The notes: generated by a model not told the origin, from the letters alone. A stretch of DNA of 64,000 nt from Planctomycetota bacterium (GCA_014193115.1 BJHQ01000015.1:1-64000), one strand, 5' to 3'. Positions 42,305 through 51,638 are shown, counted from the first letter of the stretch. Made by a program: numbers and translations.

Positions 42305-43761
42305 TCTGCTCACGTTACCGCGGTCTGCGGGTCCACCTGATGGGCATCGGCGGGGCCGGGGTCGGCGCCCTCGTGCCGCTGCTGCGCGCCGCCGGAGCCG
42401 AGGTCTCGGGCTGCGACCTGCACGACAGCCCGGCCCTGGTCCGATTGCGCGGAGAAGGCCTGGCCGTCGCCGATCACCACGATCCTGCCCATCTCGCAGA
42501 GATCGACCTGGTGGTGCATTCCGCCGCCATCGCCACCGACCATCCCGAACTGGTCGCCGCCCGGACCATCGGCATCCCGGTCCAGACCCGCGGCGAATGC
42601 CTGGTGCAATTGATGGAAGGCACCCGCACCATCGCGATTTCGGGCAGCCACGGCAAGACCAGCACGACTTGGATGTGCGGCCACCTGCTGGTCGCCGGCG
42701 GCCACGATCCGGTGGTGATGGTGGGCGGCTCGGTGGCCTCGATCGGCGGCGGCGGCCGGGCCGGCGGCGGCAGCCTGTTCGTGGCCGAGACCGACGAATC
42801 CGACGGCAGCTTCGCCCAGGTCCGGCCCCAGGTGGCGGTGGTCACCAACCTCGATCACGAGCACCTGCGCCATTACGGTTCGTTCCGTGATCTCGAAGAC
42901 GCCTTCAACGCTTGGCTGCGCCGGGTGCCCAAAGACGGCGCGGTCATCATCCCGACCACCGGCCTGTCGCCCCGGGTGCTCGCGGGGATCTCGGCCCGGA
43001 TCATCCGGGTCGGCCTTGATGAAGGCGATGTCCAGGCCGCCGATCTGCGCCTCGGTCCCGATGGCAGCGTGCTGCGGGTGCTCGGCGATGGCCGTGACCT
43101 GGGCGTGATGGCGGTGCCGCTGCCCGGCGGCCACATGGCCAGCAACGCGCTGATGGCGCTGGCCGCGGCCCAGGCGGTGGCCACGAATATCGTCCCGGAC
43201 ATGCTCGCCGGATGCGAGCGGGTGCGCCGGCGGTTCACCGTCCACGGCGCCCCAGGCGGAGTGCGGGTGGTCGAAGATTACGGCCACCACCCCACCGAGG
43301 TCCGCGCCACCATCGCTGCCGCCCGGCTCGGCGGCGGCCGGGTCCACGTGCTGTTCCAGCCCCACCGCTACACCCGCACCGCCGACTGCTTCACCGCCTT
43401 TGTTGCGGCGTTCGACCAGGCCCACGCCCTGGCCATCCTGCCGGTCTATGCCGCCGGCGAGTCGCCCGACCAGGGCATGATCGCCGGCGAGCCCGCCGAC
43501 GCCGAACGCCTGGCCCGGGCCATCGCCGCCCGCCGCCGGGTCAGCACCAGCGACCAGGGCACTGGCCAGGTCCTCCACACCGCCGCACCGGCAGCGGCGG
43601 TGGCCTTCTTGTCCGACCACGCCCAGCCCGGCGACACCGTGCTGGTCCTCGGCGCCGGCGATGTCGGCGCGCTGGCCCCGCAGCTGGTCGAACGCCTCGG
43701 CCGACCTCCGGGGGAGCCTGGCTGGCTCGGACGGATCCTGCCCCTGCGGATGCTGGCATGA
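42301..43761 (+). CDS. murC: UDP-MurNAc-L-alanine ligase MurC
   Basis: A 486-aa Mur ligase attaching L-Ala to UDP-MurNAc. It shows the N-terminal Rossmann motif LMGIGGAGVGAL, SGCDLHDS, HSAAIATDHPE, the P-loop ISGSHGKTSTTWM near residue 118, ETDESDGSF near 163, TNLDHEHLRHYG near 182 and EDYGHHPTEV near 324, all typical of MurC. The start overlaps murG (ATGA) and has AGGATCT just before it. Downstream the operon is broken by 382 bp of repeats before murB, the only large gap in this part of the cluster. Confidence 0.96.
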   Translation: MICSRYRGLRVHLMGIGGAGVGALVPLLRAAGAEVSGCDLHDSPALVRLRGEGLAVADHHDPAHLAEIDLVVHSAAIATDHPELVAARTIGIPVQTRGECLVQLMEGTRTIAISGSHGKTSTTWMCGHLLVAGGHDPVVMVGGSVASIGGGGRAGGGSLFVAETDESDGSFAQVRPQVAVVTNLDHEHLRHYGSFRDLEDAFNAWLRRVPKDGAVIIPTTGLSPRVLAGISARIIRVGLDEGDVQAADLRLGPDGSVLRVLGDGRDLGVMAVPLPGGHMASNALMALAAAQAVATNIVPDMLAGCERVRRRFTVHGAPGGVRVVEDYGHHPTEVRATIAAARLGGGRVHVLFQPHRYTRTADCFTAFVAAFDQAHALAILPVYAAGESPDQGMIAGEPADAERLARAIAARRRVSTSDQGTGQVLHTAAPAAAVAFLSDHAQPGDTVLVLGAGDVGALAPQLVERLGRPPGEPGWLGRILPLRMLA

Positions 43762-43780
43762 AAACATCGAGCAAATCACC

Positions 43781-44127
43781 GAGGCGCCACGGTCAACCCG
43801 GCGCGCCGCACTCCGTGCGGCACGAACCCGGGACGGTTTCCTTCGCCCCCAACAAAGACGCGGAAAAACCGCCCATCCCAGGCGCCACGAGGGACCCGTT
43901 CCGATGGTGGTCTGTCGTTGGTGACGCTGGCCGCACGGAGTGCGGCGCTCCGAGGCGCCACGGTCAACTCGGAGCGCCGCACTCCGTGCGGCACGAACCC
44001 AGGACGGAGTGCGGCGCTCCGAGGCGCCACGGCCAACCCGGAGCGCCGCACTCCGTGCGGCACGAATATCAGAGATCTTTTCTCAACGATGGCGCAGCCC
44101 GTGGCGTCTTGGCGCCTTGGCGGTTCA
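43781..44127. repeat. Family B and C repeats between murC and murB
   Basis: A unit beginning GAGGCGCCACGG and ending in CGCACTCCGTGCGGCACGAA occurs at 43781-43829, 43952-44000 and 44021-44067; the last two are 69 bp apart, and inverted cores GGAGTGCGGCGCTCC precede them. A family C fragment (GGCGCCTTGGCGGTT) lies at 44103-44127, 16 bp before murB. The 382-bp stretch has no gene of its own; open frames through it are repeat translations rich in Arg and Ala. Confidence 0.9.
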
Positions 44128-44143
44128 AGAAAGTCGGCGCGCC

Positions 44144-45091
44144 ATGACCTTCACCGCTGGATTCTTGTCGCGCAATCAGGTCGCGGTGACGCCGTTGGCC
44201 GAGCTGACCACCTTCCGCCTGGGCGGTCCGGCCACCGTGGTCACCGTCGATCATCGCGACGACCTGGTTGAAGCCCTCGACCGGCCCCACCGCCTGCTCG
44301 GCCGCGGCGCCAACCTGCTGGTCGCCGATGCCGGCATTGGCGAAACCGTGGTCCGCCTCGGCCGTGACTTCGCCGGGCTGGAATTCCTACCCCGGATCGG
44401 CCGCACGTTGGTCCGGGTCGGTGCGGGTTTCGACCTGGCGGCGCTGATCAACCGCTGCGTCGCCGCCGGGTTGGCCGGGCCGGAAGGACTCGCCGGCGTC
44501 CCCGCCCAGGTCGGCGGCGCCCTGCGCATGAACGCCGGCACCGCCACCTGCTGGATGCTCGACTGGGTGGCGCGCTGCGAAATCCAGCTGCCCGGCGAAG
44601 GCCCGCGCTGGATCGAACGTGCTGAGTTGCCGGCGCGCTACCGCCACTGCGGTCTGCCGCCGGGCACGGTCTTCCTCGGCGCCGAGCTCGACCTGGCCCA
44701 CGGCGACCCCGAACGTCTGCGCCAGACCGCCGCCCGGCTGAAAAAGGCCAAGGCGGCCAGCCAACCGCTGGCCCTGGCCTCGGCCGGCTGCGTCTTCAAG
44801 AATCCGCGGGCCGACCTGCCGGCGGGTAAGCTGATCGACTCCCTCGGCCTGAAGGGCGAACGCATTGGCGGCTGCGCGGTCAGCCCGGTCCACGCCAATT
44901 TCATCGTCAATGACCAGGGCGGGACCGCCGACGACGTGGTCCGGCTGGTCGCCCGCATCCGCGAGCGGGCATGGGGCGAGCGCGGCGTCGAACTGGTCAT
45001 GGAGGTGGAGTCCTGGGGACTTGGCCCGGCGGCATCGACCGCTGCGGGCAGGTCTGCGGCGATGCACCGTTCCAGCGCGGAGGCGGCATGA
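44144..45091 (+). CDS. murB: UDP-N-acetylenolpyruvoylglucosamine reductase MurB
   Basis: A 315-aa FAD enzyme reducing UDP-GlcNAc-enolpyruvate to UDP-MurNAc. It has TTFRLGGPA near residue 21, GRGANLLVAD near 49 and GVPAQVGGALRMNAG near 112 for FAD binding, and AGCVFKNP near 207, where Cys replaces the Ser proton donor of the E. coli enzyme, a known natural variant. HANFIVN near 248 is also conserved. I start at ATG 44144; the frame is open upstream only because family B repeats have no stop there. Stop overlaps ddl (ATGA). Confidence 0.95.
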   Translation: MTFTAGFLSRNQVAVTPLAELTTFRLGGPATVVTVDHRDDLVEALDRPHRLLGRGANLLVADAGIGETVVRLGRDFAGLEFLPRIGRTLVRVGAGFDLAALINRCVAAGLAGPEGLAGVPAQVGGALRMNAGTATCWMLDWVARCEIQLPGEGPRWIERAELPARYRHCGLPPGTVFLGAELDLAHGDPERLRQTAARLKKAKAASQPLALASAGCVFKNPRADLPAGKLIDSLGLKGERIGGCAVSPVHANFIVNDQGGTADDVVRLVARIRERAWGERGVELVMEVESWGLGPAASTAAGRSAAMHRSSAEAA

Positions 45092-46035
45092 AGATCGACG
45101 TTCTCATGGGCGGTCCCGGCCGTGAGGCCGCCGTCTCGCGGACCTCTGGCGCTGCGGTGGTGGCGGCCCTGGTCGAGCGCGGCCACGATGTGCTCGCCAT
45201 CGACCTGCCCGATCGGCTCGAACCGGCGCGGCTGCGGCCGGGGGCGGTGGTGTTCAACGTCATCCACGGCACCTACGGCGAGGACGGCACGCTTCAGGGC
45301 GAACTCGATGCCCTGGGAAAATCCTATGTCGGCAGTGATGCCGCGGTCAGCCGGCGGTGCATGAACAAGCAGGCGACCAAGGATTTGCTCAGCGCCGCCG
45401 GCATCCGCGTGCCCTGGGGCGTGGCGGTGGACCTGGCGGTGCCGTTCCGGCCCAGCGACCTCAAGCTGCCCCACCACGCCGGCCTGGTGCTGAAGCCGCG
45501 GGATGACGGCAGCTCGGTCGGTCTGAAGATCGTCGCCAATCCGTCGTTCGTGCTGCCCGCGGTCGAGGAGCTGCTGCGCGAGGTCGGCCCGCGGCCGTAC
45601 CTGATCGAGGAACGCCTGCCCGGCCCCGAATACACCGTGGCGGTGGTGGCCTTAGGCGACCCGGCTGACGGTGATCCGGCGCCAGTGGCCTTGCCGCCGC
45701 TGCGCATCCTGCCCGGTGGAGGAGTCTTCGATTACGCTGCAAAATACCAGCGCGATGACACCATCGAAGAGGTCGTTCCGGATCCGGACCTGGCCGCCCG
45801 GTTGGCCGCGCTGGGGGTCGCCGCCTATCGTGCCGCTGGCTGCCGCGATCTGGCCCGGACCGATGTCATGGCCACCGCCGATGGCGATCTCGCGGTGCTC
45901 GAGATCAACACCTTGCCGGGCATGACCGGACGCAGCCTGACGCCGCTTGCCGCCCGCGCCGCGGGGATCCCTTTCCCCGTGCTGTGCGAGCGGCTGGCCG
46001 CCCGGGCCTGGACGAGACAGGAAGCCCACCGATGA
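45088..46035 (+). CDS. ddl: D-alanine-D-alanine ligase
   Basis: A 315-aa ATP-grasp enzyme making D-Ala-D-Ala for MurF. Typical segments are VLMGGPGREAAVS at the N-terminus, FNVIHGTYGEDGTLQGEL near residue 55, the ATP-binding LVLKPRDDGSSVGL near 135, a KYQRDDTIEEVVP segment near 230 and LEINTLPGMTGRSLTPLAA near 272. It overlaps murB before and ftsQ after by ATGA. Confidence 0.96.
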   Translation: MKIDVLMGGPGREAAVSRTSGAAVVAALVERGHDVLAIDLPDRLEPARLRPGAVVFNVIHGTYGEDGTLQGELDALGKSYVGSDAAVSRRCMNKQATKDLLSAAGIRVPWGVAVDLAVPFRPSDLKLPHHAGLVLKPRDDGSSVGLKIVANPSFVLPAVEELLREVGPRPYLIEERLPGPEYTVAVVALGDPADGDPAPVALPPLRILPGGGVFDYAAKYQRDDTIEEVVPDPDLAARLAALGVAAYRAAGCRDLARTDVMATADGDLAVLEINTLPGMTGRSLTPLAARAAGIPFPVLCERLAARAWTRQEAHR

Positions 46036-47312
46036 GCGCGATTCTCGAACATCGGATGCCCCGCCCAGGCCGCGGTCCCGCCCCCGGCGAACCCCACGAG
46101 GTCGCCGCCGGCCGCGAGCTGGTCGATGCCGCCAGACGCCGCCGGGGCCAGGTCGATCAGGGCAGCCAGGAATCCGTCGCCAGCCCCGCCGAGGCCGCCG
46201 ACCAGCTGAACCGCCACCGGGCTGAACGCGGGAAACCATCGCGGGAACCGCAGCAATCCGATGCAGCGGCCGACCCATCTGCGACGCCCGTCGATCTGCT
46301 GTCTAATGCTCAGAGCGATCAACCGGGCGATTCCCCGGGAGGAGCGCCGGGCGAGCCGCCGAGCCGTCGCCGCCGGCGCCGGGCCGCGAAACCGCCCGAG
46401 GAGCCGGCGGCGGAATCCGCCGCCGAACTGCTGCCCTCCCAGCGCGACGGCGAAGTCGGCCCGCTCTGGGAGATGCCATGGAATTGGCTGGCCGGCGCGG
46501 TCACGGCCGCTGCGTTCACCATCGCGGTGGTCGCCATCGCCCGGCTGCCCGATCCGCCGCCGGTGGTCACGGCCACGGTCGAGTGGCTGCCCGGGCCCTG
46601 CCTGGCCGAGCGCGAGTGGAAGGCCTGGCTGCGCAGCTTTCCCGCCCGGGAGCAGATTCCCCAGGCCAATGACTGGCTCCTTGAACGGCTGGCAGCGCAC
46701 CTGGCCGAACAGCCGGCGGTGGCCGAGGTCGCCCGGGTCGCGCTGGTCCCGTCAGCAGCAGGTGCCCGGGAGCTGCGTCTGTCCTTGCGTCTGCGCCAGC
46801 CGCTGCTGCCGGTGGCGACCGCCGATGGCCGGCGAGCCTGGATCGCCGCCGACGGGGTCGTGCTGCCCCAGGCCTTGCCACCGCCGCCGGGGCGCCCGCC
46901 GGTGCTGGTCGGCCACGATTCCGCCAGCGCCGAGGCGGTCCGCACCGCCCTCGACGCCTGGTTGGCGATCCGCGACCGGGTCGAGCCCGGCTTGATCACC
47001 GAGATCCGCTGCGCCGACGATCTCGACGATCCAGCTCATGGCCCGCACCGAGACGGCGCCCTGCACCGCGACGGAGCGCCACCGGCCGCTGAAAATGCAG
47101 TGGTTTCGACGGCCGAGCAGCGCGGCGTGGTGCTGGTCACCCGGCAAGGCACCAGGCTGGTCTGGGGCCGTCCCGGCGATGAACGCTTCGGTGTCGATCC
47201 CGCGGCCAAGGCCACCGCGCTGATCGCCGGCCTGCGCTCGGCCCCCGATCTCGGCCGTTATGCCAGTCTCGACGTGCGCTTCGGCGCCGCCTTCCTCACC
47301 GTCCGTCCGTAG
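46032..47312 (+). CDS. ftsQ: FtsQ/DivIB-like division protein with long cytoplasmic tail
   Basis: A 426-aa bitopic protein. Residues 1-150 are polar, Pro/Arg/Glu-rich and include an RRRRRRAAK basic patch; a single TM helix follows (about 152-172, LAGAVTAAAFTIAVVAIA), then a periplasmic domain whose order (WLLERLAAHLAEQPAVAEVAR, LRLRQPLLPV, AWIAADGVVLPQ) matches the POTRA-beta layout of FtsQ. FtsQ recruits FtsL/FtsB. The identification relies on this layout and on the position between ddl and ftsA, its normal place. The cytoplasmic tail is far longer than in E. coli (about 25 aa). Confidence 0.8.
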   Translation: MSAILEHRMPRPGRGPAPGEPHEVAAGRELVDAARRRRGQVDQGSQESVASPAEAADQLNRHRAERGKPSREPQQSDAAADPSATPVDLLSNAQSDQPGDSPGGAPGEPPSRRRRRRAAKPPEEPAAESAAELLPSQRDGEVGPLWEMPWNWLAGAVTAAAFTIAVVAIARLPDPPPVVTATVEWLPGPCLAEREWKAWLRSFPAREQIPQANDWLLERLAAHLAEQPAVAEVARVALVPSAAGARELRLSLRLRQPLLPVATADGRRAWIAADGVVLPQALPPPPGRPPVLVGHDSASAEAVRTALDAWLAIRDRVEPGLITEIRCADDLDDPAHGPHRDGALHRDGAPPAAENAVVSTAEQRGVVLVTRQGTRLVWGRPGDERFGVDPAAKATALIAGLRSAPDLGRYASLDVRFGAAFLTVRP

Positions 47313-47321
47313 GGGTCCACC

Positions 47322-48620
47322 GTGCCCGCCCTCGCCGCTGCTCAGCATCAGCCAGCCCACTCCGCCCCGCCGGTCGCCGCCGCGCCGGCGTCCGCGCCCT
47401 GCGAAGAGCACCACCTGGTGATCCTCGACCTGTCGAGCCACCGGGTGTCGGCCACCCTTGCCCGACTGCATCCCGAGCAGCCCGACCGCGGCGAGCAGAT
47501 CCTTGCCCACCAGGCGATCGATTGCCGCTGGCACGATCTGTCTGAACGCAGCCGGCGCGAGGCCGCTCGGGACGTGATCCGCCTGGCCGAGGATCAGGGC
47601 CGGGTCGATATCCATTCGGCCTATGTCTGCGCCGCGGATCCGACCCTGGCGTCGCATCCGGCCGGTGGTTACGCCGCCCTCGGCGCCGATGTCACGCTGA
47701 CCGCCGGCGATGTCGCCACCGCCCTCCGCCGCTGCCGCGAGCAGGCCACCGGCGTCGATCGCGAGCTGGTCGACCTGCTGCCCACGGTGTGGCGGGTGCG
47801 CAGCCGCAACGGCGAACGCGAGGTCGCCCAGCCGGTCGGCGAAGTCGGCCATGCGCTGACCTGCGACGGCATCCTGATCACCGCCCGGGCCGGGCACCGC
47901 GCCGCCCTGGAAGGTCTGTGCCAGGACATCGATCTGTACTGCGAAGGCGTCCTCGCCCGGCCCCTGGCGCTGTATCGCGGCGTGGTCGGTCGGCTCGGCC
48001 AGCGCGGCAGCTCGCTGGTCATCGATTGCGGCGGCCGCCACACCCAGGTGCTGGTCCAGCGCCAGCGCCGGCTGGTCCACATCGAGACCCATCCCTTCGG
48101 CGGCGACGACCTGACCCATCGCCTGGCCGACGAGTTCAATCTTGATGTCGAACTGGCCGAACGGCTGAAGCACGGCGTCGATCTGGCGATGGCCCGGGTC
48201 CGCGAGCACGAGGGCCAGCAGACCCTGGCCGACCTGCTCGGCAGCGACGGCATCGCCGGCGATCCGCGCCTGCCTGCTGCGGCCGCGCTCTGCCGGCAAG
48301 AGATCGAACGCCAGTTCCGCGCCCTGGCCGAGGACCTGCGCACCCAGGGCATCCTGGCCCAGACCGGCACCATCCATCTGGTCGGCCGCGGCGCCCTGCT
48401 CGGCGGCCTGGTCGGCGTGCTGCGTGAAATCTTCGACCTCAAAGTCGTCCTCGGCAGCGGCGACCGCGGCCGCGACCCGGCCAGCGAACTGGTCGACATC
48501 CTGACCAGCGGCCTGGTCCTGGTCGCCGCCGACCGCCGCCGAGCCGACCTCGCCAGCCGCACCGACGTCCGCCGCCAGGTCAGCGGCCTGTGGCAGTGGC
48601 TGACGGCGAAATTGGTCTGA
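47322..48620 (+). CDS. ftsA: FtsA-like actin-family division protein
   Basis: A 432-aa protein with FtsA order: phosphate-1 region VILDLSSHRVSATLA near residue 33, phosphate-2 VIDCGGRHTQVLVQ near 235, HPFGGDDLTHRLA near 258, IHLVGRGALLGGL near 348. The final residues (VSGLWQWLTAKLV) can form an amphipathic helix like the membrane-targeting tail of FtsA. The first 25 residues are a non-conserved Ala/Pro extension. GTG start is preceded by AGGGG. FtsA tethers FtsZ to the membrane, yet no ftsZ follows; the next genes are unrelated and mostly on the other strand. The nucleotide site is more diverged than in typical FtsA. Confidence 0.82.
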   Translation: MPALAAAQHQPAHSAPPVAAAPASAPCEEHHLVILDLSSHRVSATLARLHPEQPDRGEQILAHQAIDCRWHDLSERSRREAARDVIRLAEDQGRVDIHSAYVCAADPTLASHPAGGYAALGADVTLTAGDVATALRRCREQATGVDRELVDLLPTVWRVRSRNGEREVAQPVGEVGHALTCDGILITARAGHRAALEGLCQDIDLYCEGVLARPLALYRGVVGRLGQRGSSLVIDCGGRHTQVLVQRQRRLVHIETHPFGGDDLTHRLADEFNLDVELAERLKHGVDLAMARVREHEGQQTLADLLGSDGIAGDPRLPAAAALCRQEIERQFRALAEDLRTQGILAQTGTIHLVGRGALLGGLVGVLREIFDLKVVLGSGDRGRDPASELVDILTSGLVLVAADRRRADLASRTDVRRQVSGLWQWLTAKLV

Positions 48621-48636
48621 TTCCCGGAACCACCAC

Positions 48637-48743
48637 CCCGGGATCGCGGCCGTCCCGGCCGCCGGGCTTGTGCGGTGTGCAGTGTGCGGCCGTCCCGGCC
48701 GCGATCCCAGGCAGGCCAGCAGGCTGAAGCCTGCGCTCCCAGG
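48637..48743. repeat. Family G pair and family A copy
   Basis: GGGATCGCGGCCGTCCCGGC at about 48640 and an inverted GGCCGTCCCGGCCGCGATCCC near 48689-48709 form a hairpin pair (family G), followed by a family A copy (48720-48743). They lie between the convergent ftsA and AAA ATPase genes and may terminate both transcripts. Confidence 0.75.
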
Positions 48744-48803
48744 GTTCAGGCTCCGAAGGTGCGGCGTTCTTCAAGCACGGCGAACTCCCGCCCGACGAGC
48801 TAA

Positions 48804-50549
48804 TCACCCGCGCAGGGCGCGGAAGCGTTCGGGGACGAAGGCGATGTCGGTGGCTTCGTCCACCGCCAGGCGGATTTGGGCTTCGATGATCCGGGGCGCC
48901 ACCGGCGGCTGGTAGCCGTCGAGGCTGATTTTCAGGGCAGCGACCGGCTCGGCGGCGGCGGTGCGGTGCTGGCGATAGGTCTTCACCGCGACCGCTTCGG
49001 CGGCGCCGGGAGTGAGCAGGTCGGGAATCAGCGGTTTCAGGTCGGCGTAGGCATCCTGTGGGATGATCAGCGAGCGGCGCTTGCACAGGGCGCGGAGCAG
49101 GGCGAAGCCTTCTTCTGGCGTGGTGGTCGGGAAGATCGGGATCTTCACGTCGATGCGGCCGGGGCGTTTCAGATCGACCTCGATCAGGTCGGGGCGCGAC
49201 GACGCCAGCACCCACAAAATCCGGCCGCGATTGTGCGGGTTCGACATTTCCTCGGCCATCATCGCATAGATCCGGCCGCCGATGCCGCCGTCGTTGCTGC
49301 CGCCCTCGCGCTTGCCCAGGGCCTGGTCGGCCTCGTCAATGAAGACGATCGACCGGCCGAGGGCGTGGACCAGGCGGAAGATCTTCTCCAGATTGCCTTC
49401 GGTGGAGCCGACCCATTTGTCGCGGAAGTTCTTGAGCTTCACCACCGGGACACCGGCGGCGCCGGCCAGGCATTCGACCAGATAGGTCTTGCCGGTGCCC
49501 ACCGGCCCGCACAGCAGATAACCCATCGGCAGGGCCTGGGTGTCGCCCTGGGCCCATAGGGCGATGTCCTGGCGCAGCCACGATTTCAGGGCCTCTTGCC
49601 CGTGGATGTCGTCGAGGGTGCGGCCGGGTTTGATGAAATCGATCAGGCCCTGGCAATCGGTCTCGACCAGTTCTTTTTTCAGTTGGACCAGGGCATCGGT
49701 GGTCAAGGCGGCGCGCTGGTGTTCGCGGATTTTGAGCAGCGATTCCACCGCGTTCAGGGTCGATCCGGCGAGCATGCCGGCGGCCTGGTCCAGATCGCTG
49801 CCGGCCAGGGCCGCGGCGTGGCGCGGGGCAAGCAGGCGCAGGGCGGCGGCGATCTCGGCCGGCGCCGGCAGCGGCACCGGAACGTGGGCCGCCCTGGGAT
49901 TGTTGGCGACCAGCGGATGCAGGTCATTGCGATTGCCGGCGATCAAAAAGGTCGCCAGGGTCGCGCCGGTCAGCATGCCGTCGGCCGCCCAATCCCGCAG
50001 TTGGCAGGCCAGGGCTGACAAATCATAGGACGACGGACCTTGCCCAGCAGGCGCCACCAGATCGGCGCCGCGGATGATGATGCCTACCTGGATCGCACGG
50101 ATCGCACTTTTTGCAGGTTCGCTTTTGGTCGACGTGCTGGCACGAGCCTCGTTCAGTCGGGCCAGGTTCGACACATAGCGCAGGTAGTGGCTGATGACCT
50201 CAACCGCTTCACGGGGATGGCGGGGCAGCGCAGGATCCTGTTTCCAGCGCGGCCATTGCTGGAAGACCTCGCCACCCCGCTCCACCCGCAATCCGACTGC
50301 CAAATCATACGTCAGAATCACTTCAAACCGAGGCATCAGGACCTTGACCAGAAAGTCGGTCAAGGTCCCGAGCTCGACGCCATTCCCTGGCTCTCCCAGC
50401 CGGGCTGGTTCCGCCGGTCGGGCGAAACCAGCCACCGGCAGCAACAACCGGTCATCGACATTTCCGGTCAGGATGAACTGGCTCGCGGCACCGCTTTCAT
50501 AGCGGGTGACCAGATCCTGAGCCCAGGCGGGGAGGCGGGGGTCAGGCAA
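48804..50549 (-). CDS. AAA+ ATPase, unknown substrate
   Basis: A 581-aa protein. The N-terminal half (about 1-300) starts WAQDLVTRYESGAASQFILTG and contains a degenerate P-loop-less ATPase-like fold; the C-terminal half is an AAA domain with Walker A GPVGTGKT near residue 350, Walker B IVFIDEAD near 401, sensor 1 in ASSRPD near 452 and the arginine-finger box KRPGRID near 463. The layout resembles chaperone-like classic AAA ATPases (FtsH/CDC48 group) but without protease or TM segments. It is convergent with ftsA and 7 bp after the prepilin gene on the same strand. Confidence 0.8.
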   Translation of the reverse strand: MPDPRLPAWAQDLVTRYESGAASQFILTGNVDDRLLLPVAGFARPAEPARLGEPGNGVELGTLTDFLVKVLMPRFEVILTYDLAVGLRVERGGEVFQQWPRWKQDPALPRHPREAVEVISHYLRYVSNLARLNEARASTSTKSEPAKSAIRAIQVGIIIRGADLVAPAGQGPSSYDLSALACQLRDWAADGMLTGATLATFLIAGNRNDLHPLVANNPRAAHVPVPLPAPAEIAAALRLLAPRHAAALAGSDLDQAAGMLAGSTLNAVESLLKIREHQRAALTTDALVQLKKELVETDCQGLIDFIKPGRTLDDIHGQEALKSWLRQDIALWAQGDTQALPMGYLLCGPVGTGKTYLVECLAGAAGVPVVKLKNFRDKWVGSTEGNLEKIFRLVHALGRSIVFIDEADQALGKREGGSNDGGIGGRIYAMMAEEMSNPHNRGRILWVLASSRPDLIEVDLKRPGRIDVKIPIFPTTTPEEGFALLRALCKRRSLIIPQDAYADLKPLIPDLLTPGAAEAVAVKTYRQHRTAAAEPVAALKISLDGYQPPVAPRIIEAQIRLAVDEATDIAFVPERFRALRG

Positions 50550-50555
50550 GATAAA

Positions 50556-51434
50556 TCAGCGAACCCAGGCGGCGGTAGTTGAGCCGCGACCAACTCGAAC
50601 GGAACCTGGTGCATTTGTATCGGAATCGTCAACATGGGCTGCAGCCGTGTTAGCTGTTTTGGAGTCAAAGATATTTTCCTGGCCATTCTCTCGATTGAAA
50701 TAGATGGTGACGTCGGCCGTGTTGTCAATGTTGTTGACCGATTCGGCGTTACCGCTACCAGAACCCTTAGGCAAGCTTGTCGTATGGCCATCGGCGAAAG
50801 CTGCCATGACAACTGCTTTGTGCCCGAGTTGGCCACGCCCGCGATCGGATGTAATGACCCGAGATGACTTGGAAGTGACTGGCGCAGACCAATCGTAGGT
50901 AAATCCTGGAACTTTTGTCTTGTCCGCGGCCCATTCTACACCCCAATTCGTGGTTGCGCCAGCAAAGGTCATCGGAGTTTTCCCGGAAAGAGTTGTTGGT
51001 TTATAATTTGGCGACGACTTGCAGGCAAAAATTGAATTTGTTAGCTCATCACCAGTAGCAACCACGAGCCACTCAAAGCTAGCGATGGTCGAAGCAACGG
51101 GGTCTGCACCAACTGCGCCAGTCCCGAATGAGGGTGCATCAATAGTTGTGCCAGCTGCAATTGTTGGCCGGCTAGGCCAGTCACCGTCACTCATATTCGC
51201 ATAGGCTTTGCAAGCGATCATCAACTGCTTTTGGTTGCTCGCGCAGGCAGTCTGTTGCGCTTGACCCATTGCGATGCCGATGGCAGGTAGCAGCAATCCC
51301 GCAAGGATGCCGATGATCGAGATGACCACGAGCAGTTCGATGAGGGTGAAGCCCGCGTGGCGGGAACCCGGGGATCGGGCTGGGTGACCCGTGGGTGCTG
51401 GTTGGGCCGCGATGCGGCTTGGGTGGGATGTCAT
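50556..51434 (-). CDS. Prepilin-like protein with H-X9-DG motif
   Basis: A 292-aa type IV pilin-like protein. After a polar leader of about 28 residues comes the prepilin peptidase site and hydrophobic helix GFTLIELLVVISIIGILAGL. The C-terminal part contains a His followed nine residues later by Asp-Gly (GHKAVVMAAFADGHT), the H-X9-DG processing-associated motif characteristic of PVC bacteria, where such proteins occur in large families of uncertain role. ATG 51434 is preceded by CGGAGG. The 3' two thirds of the gene are clearly less GC-rich than neighbouring genes. Confidence 0.88.
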   Translation of the reverse strand: MTSHPSRIAAQPAPTGHPARSPGSRHAGFTLIELLVVISIIGILAGLLLPAIGIAMGQAQQTACASNQKQLMIACKAYANMSDGDWPSRPTIAAGTTIDAPSFGTGAVGADPVASTIASFEWLVVATGDELTNSIFACKSSPNYKPTTLSGKTPMTFAGATTNWGVEWAADKTKVPGFTYDWSAPVTSKSSRVITSDRGRGQLGHKAVVMAAFADGHTTSLPKGSGSGNAESVNNIDNTADVTIYFNRENGQENIFDSKTANTAAAHVDDSDTNAPGSVRVGRGSTTAAWVR

Positions 51435-51518
51435 AGGAGCCTCCGTATTCCCCGATCGGGGAAGCTGGGGGTGGATGGATACGGCCACGGGATGGGATGG
51501 ATCGGGCCGAACGTGTTG

Positions 51519-51547
51519 AGAATACAGCACGGTTCTTTGAAGGGCAA
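51519..51547 (-). promoter_or_regulatory. Probable sigma-70-type promoter of the prepilin gene
   Basis: On the minus strand TTGCCC (51542-51547) and TATTCT (51519-51524) are separated by exactly 17 bp, each matching four of six consensus positions, about 85 bp before the start codon. The untranslated leader in between includes a short GATCGGGG palindrome near 51455. Confidence 0.45.
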
Positions 51548-51638
51548 GTCATGAATAGAGTTCCAGGAAATATCCATAGGTTGGCATGGCACACGCCTGC
51601 GCCGCAGGTCGTCGCGCCCACTGGTCAGCGGTGTGGCC

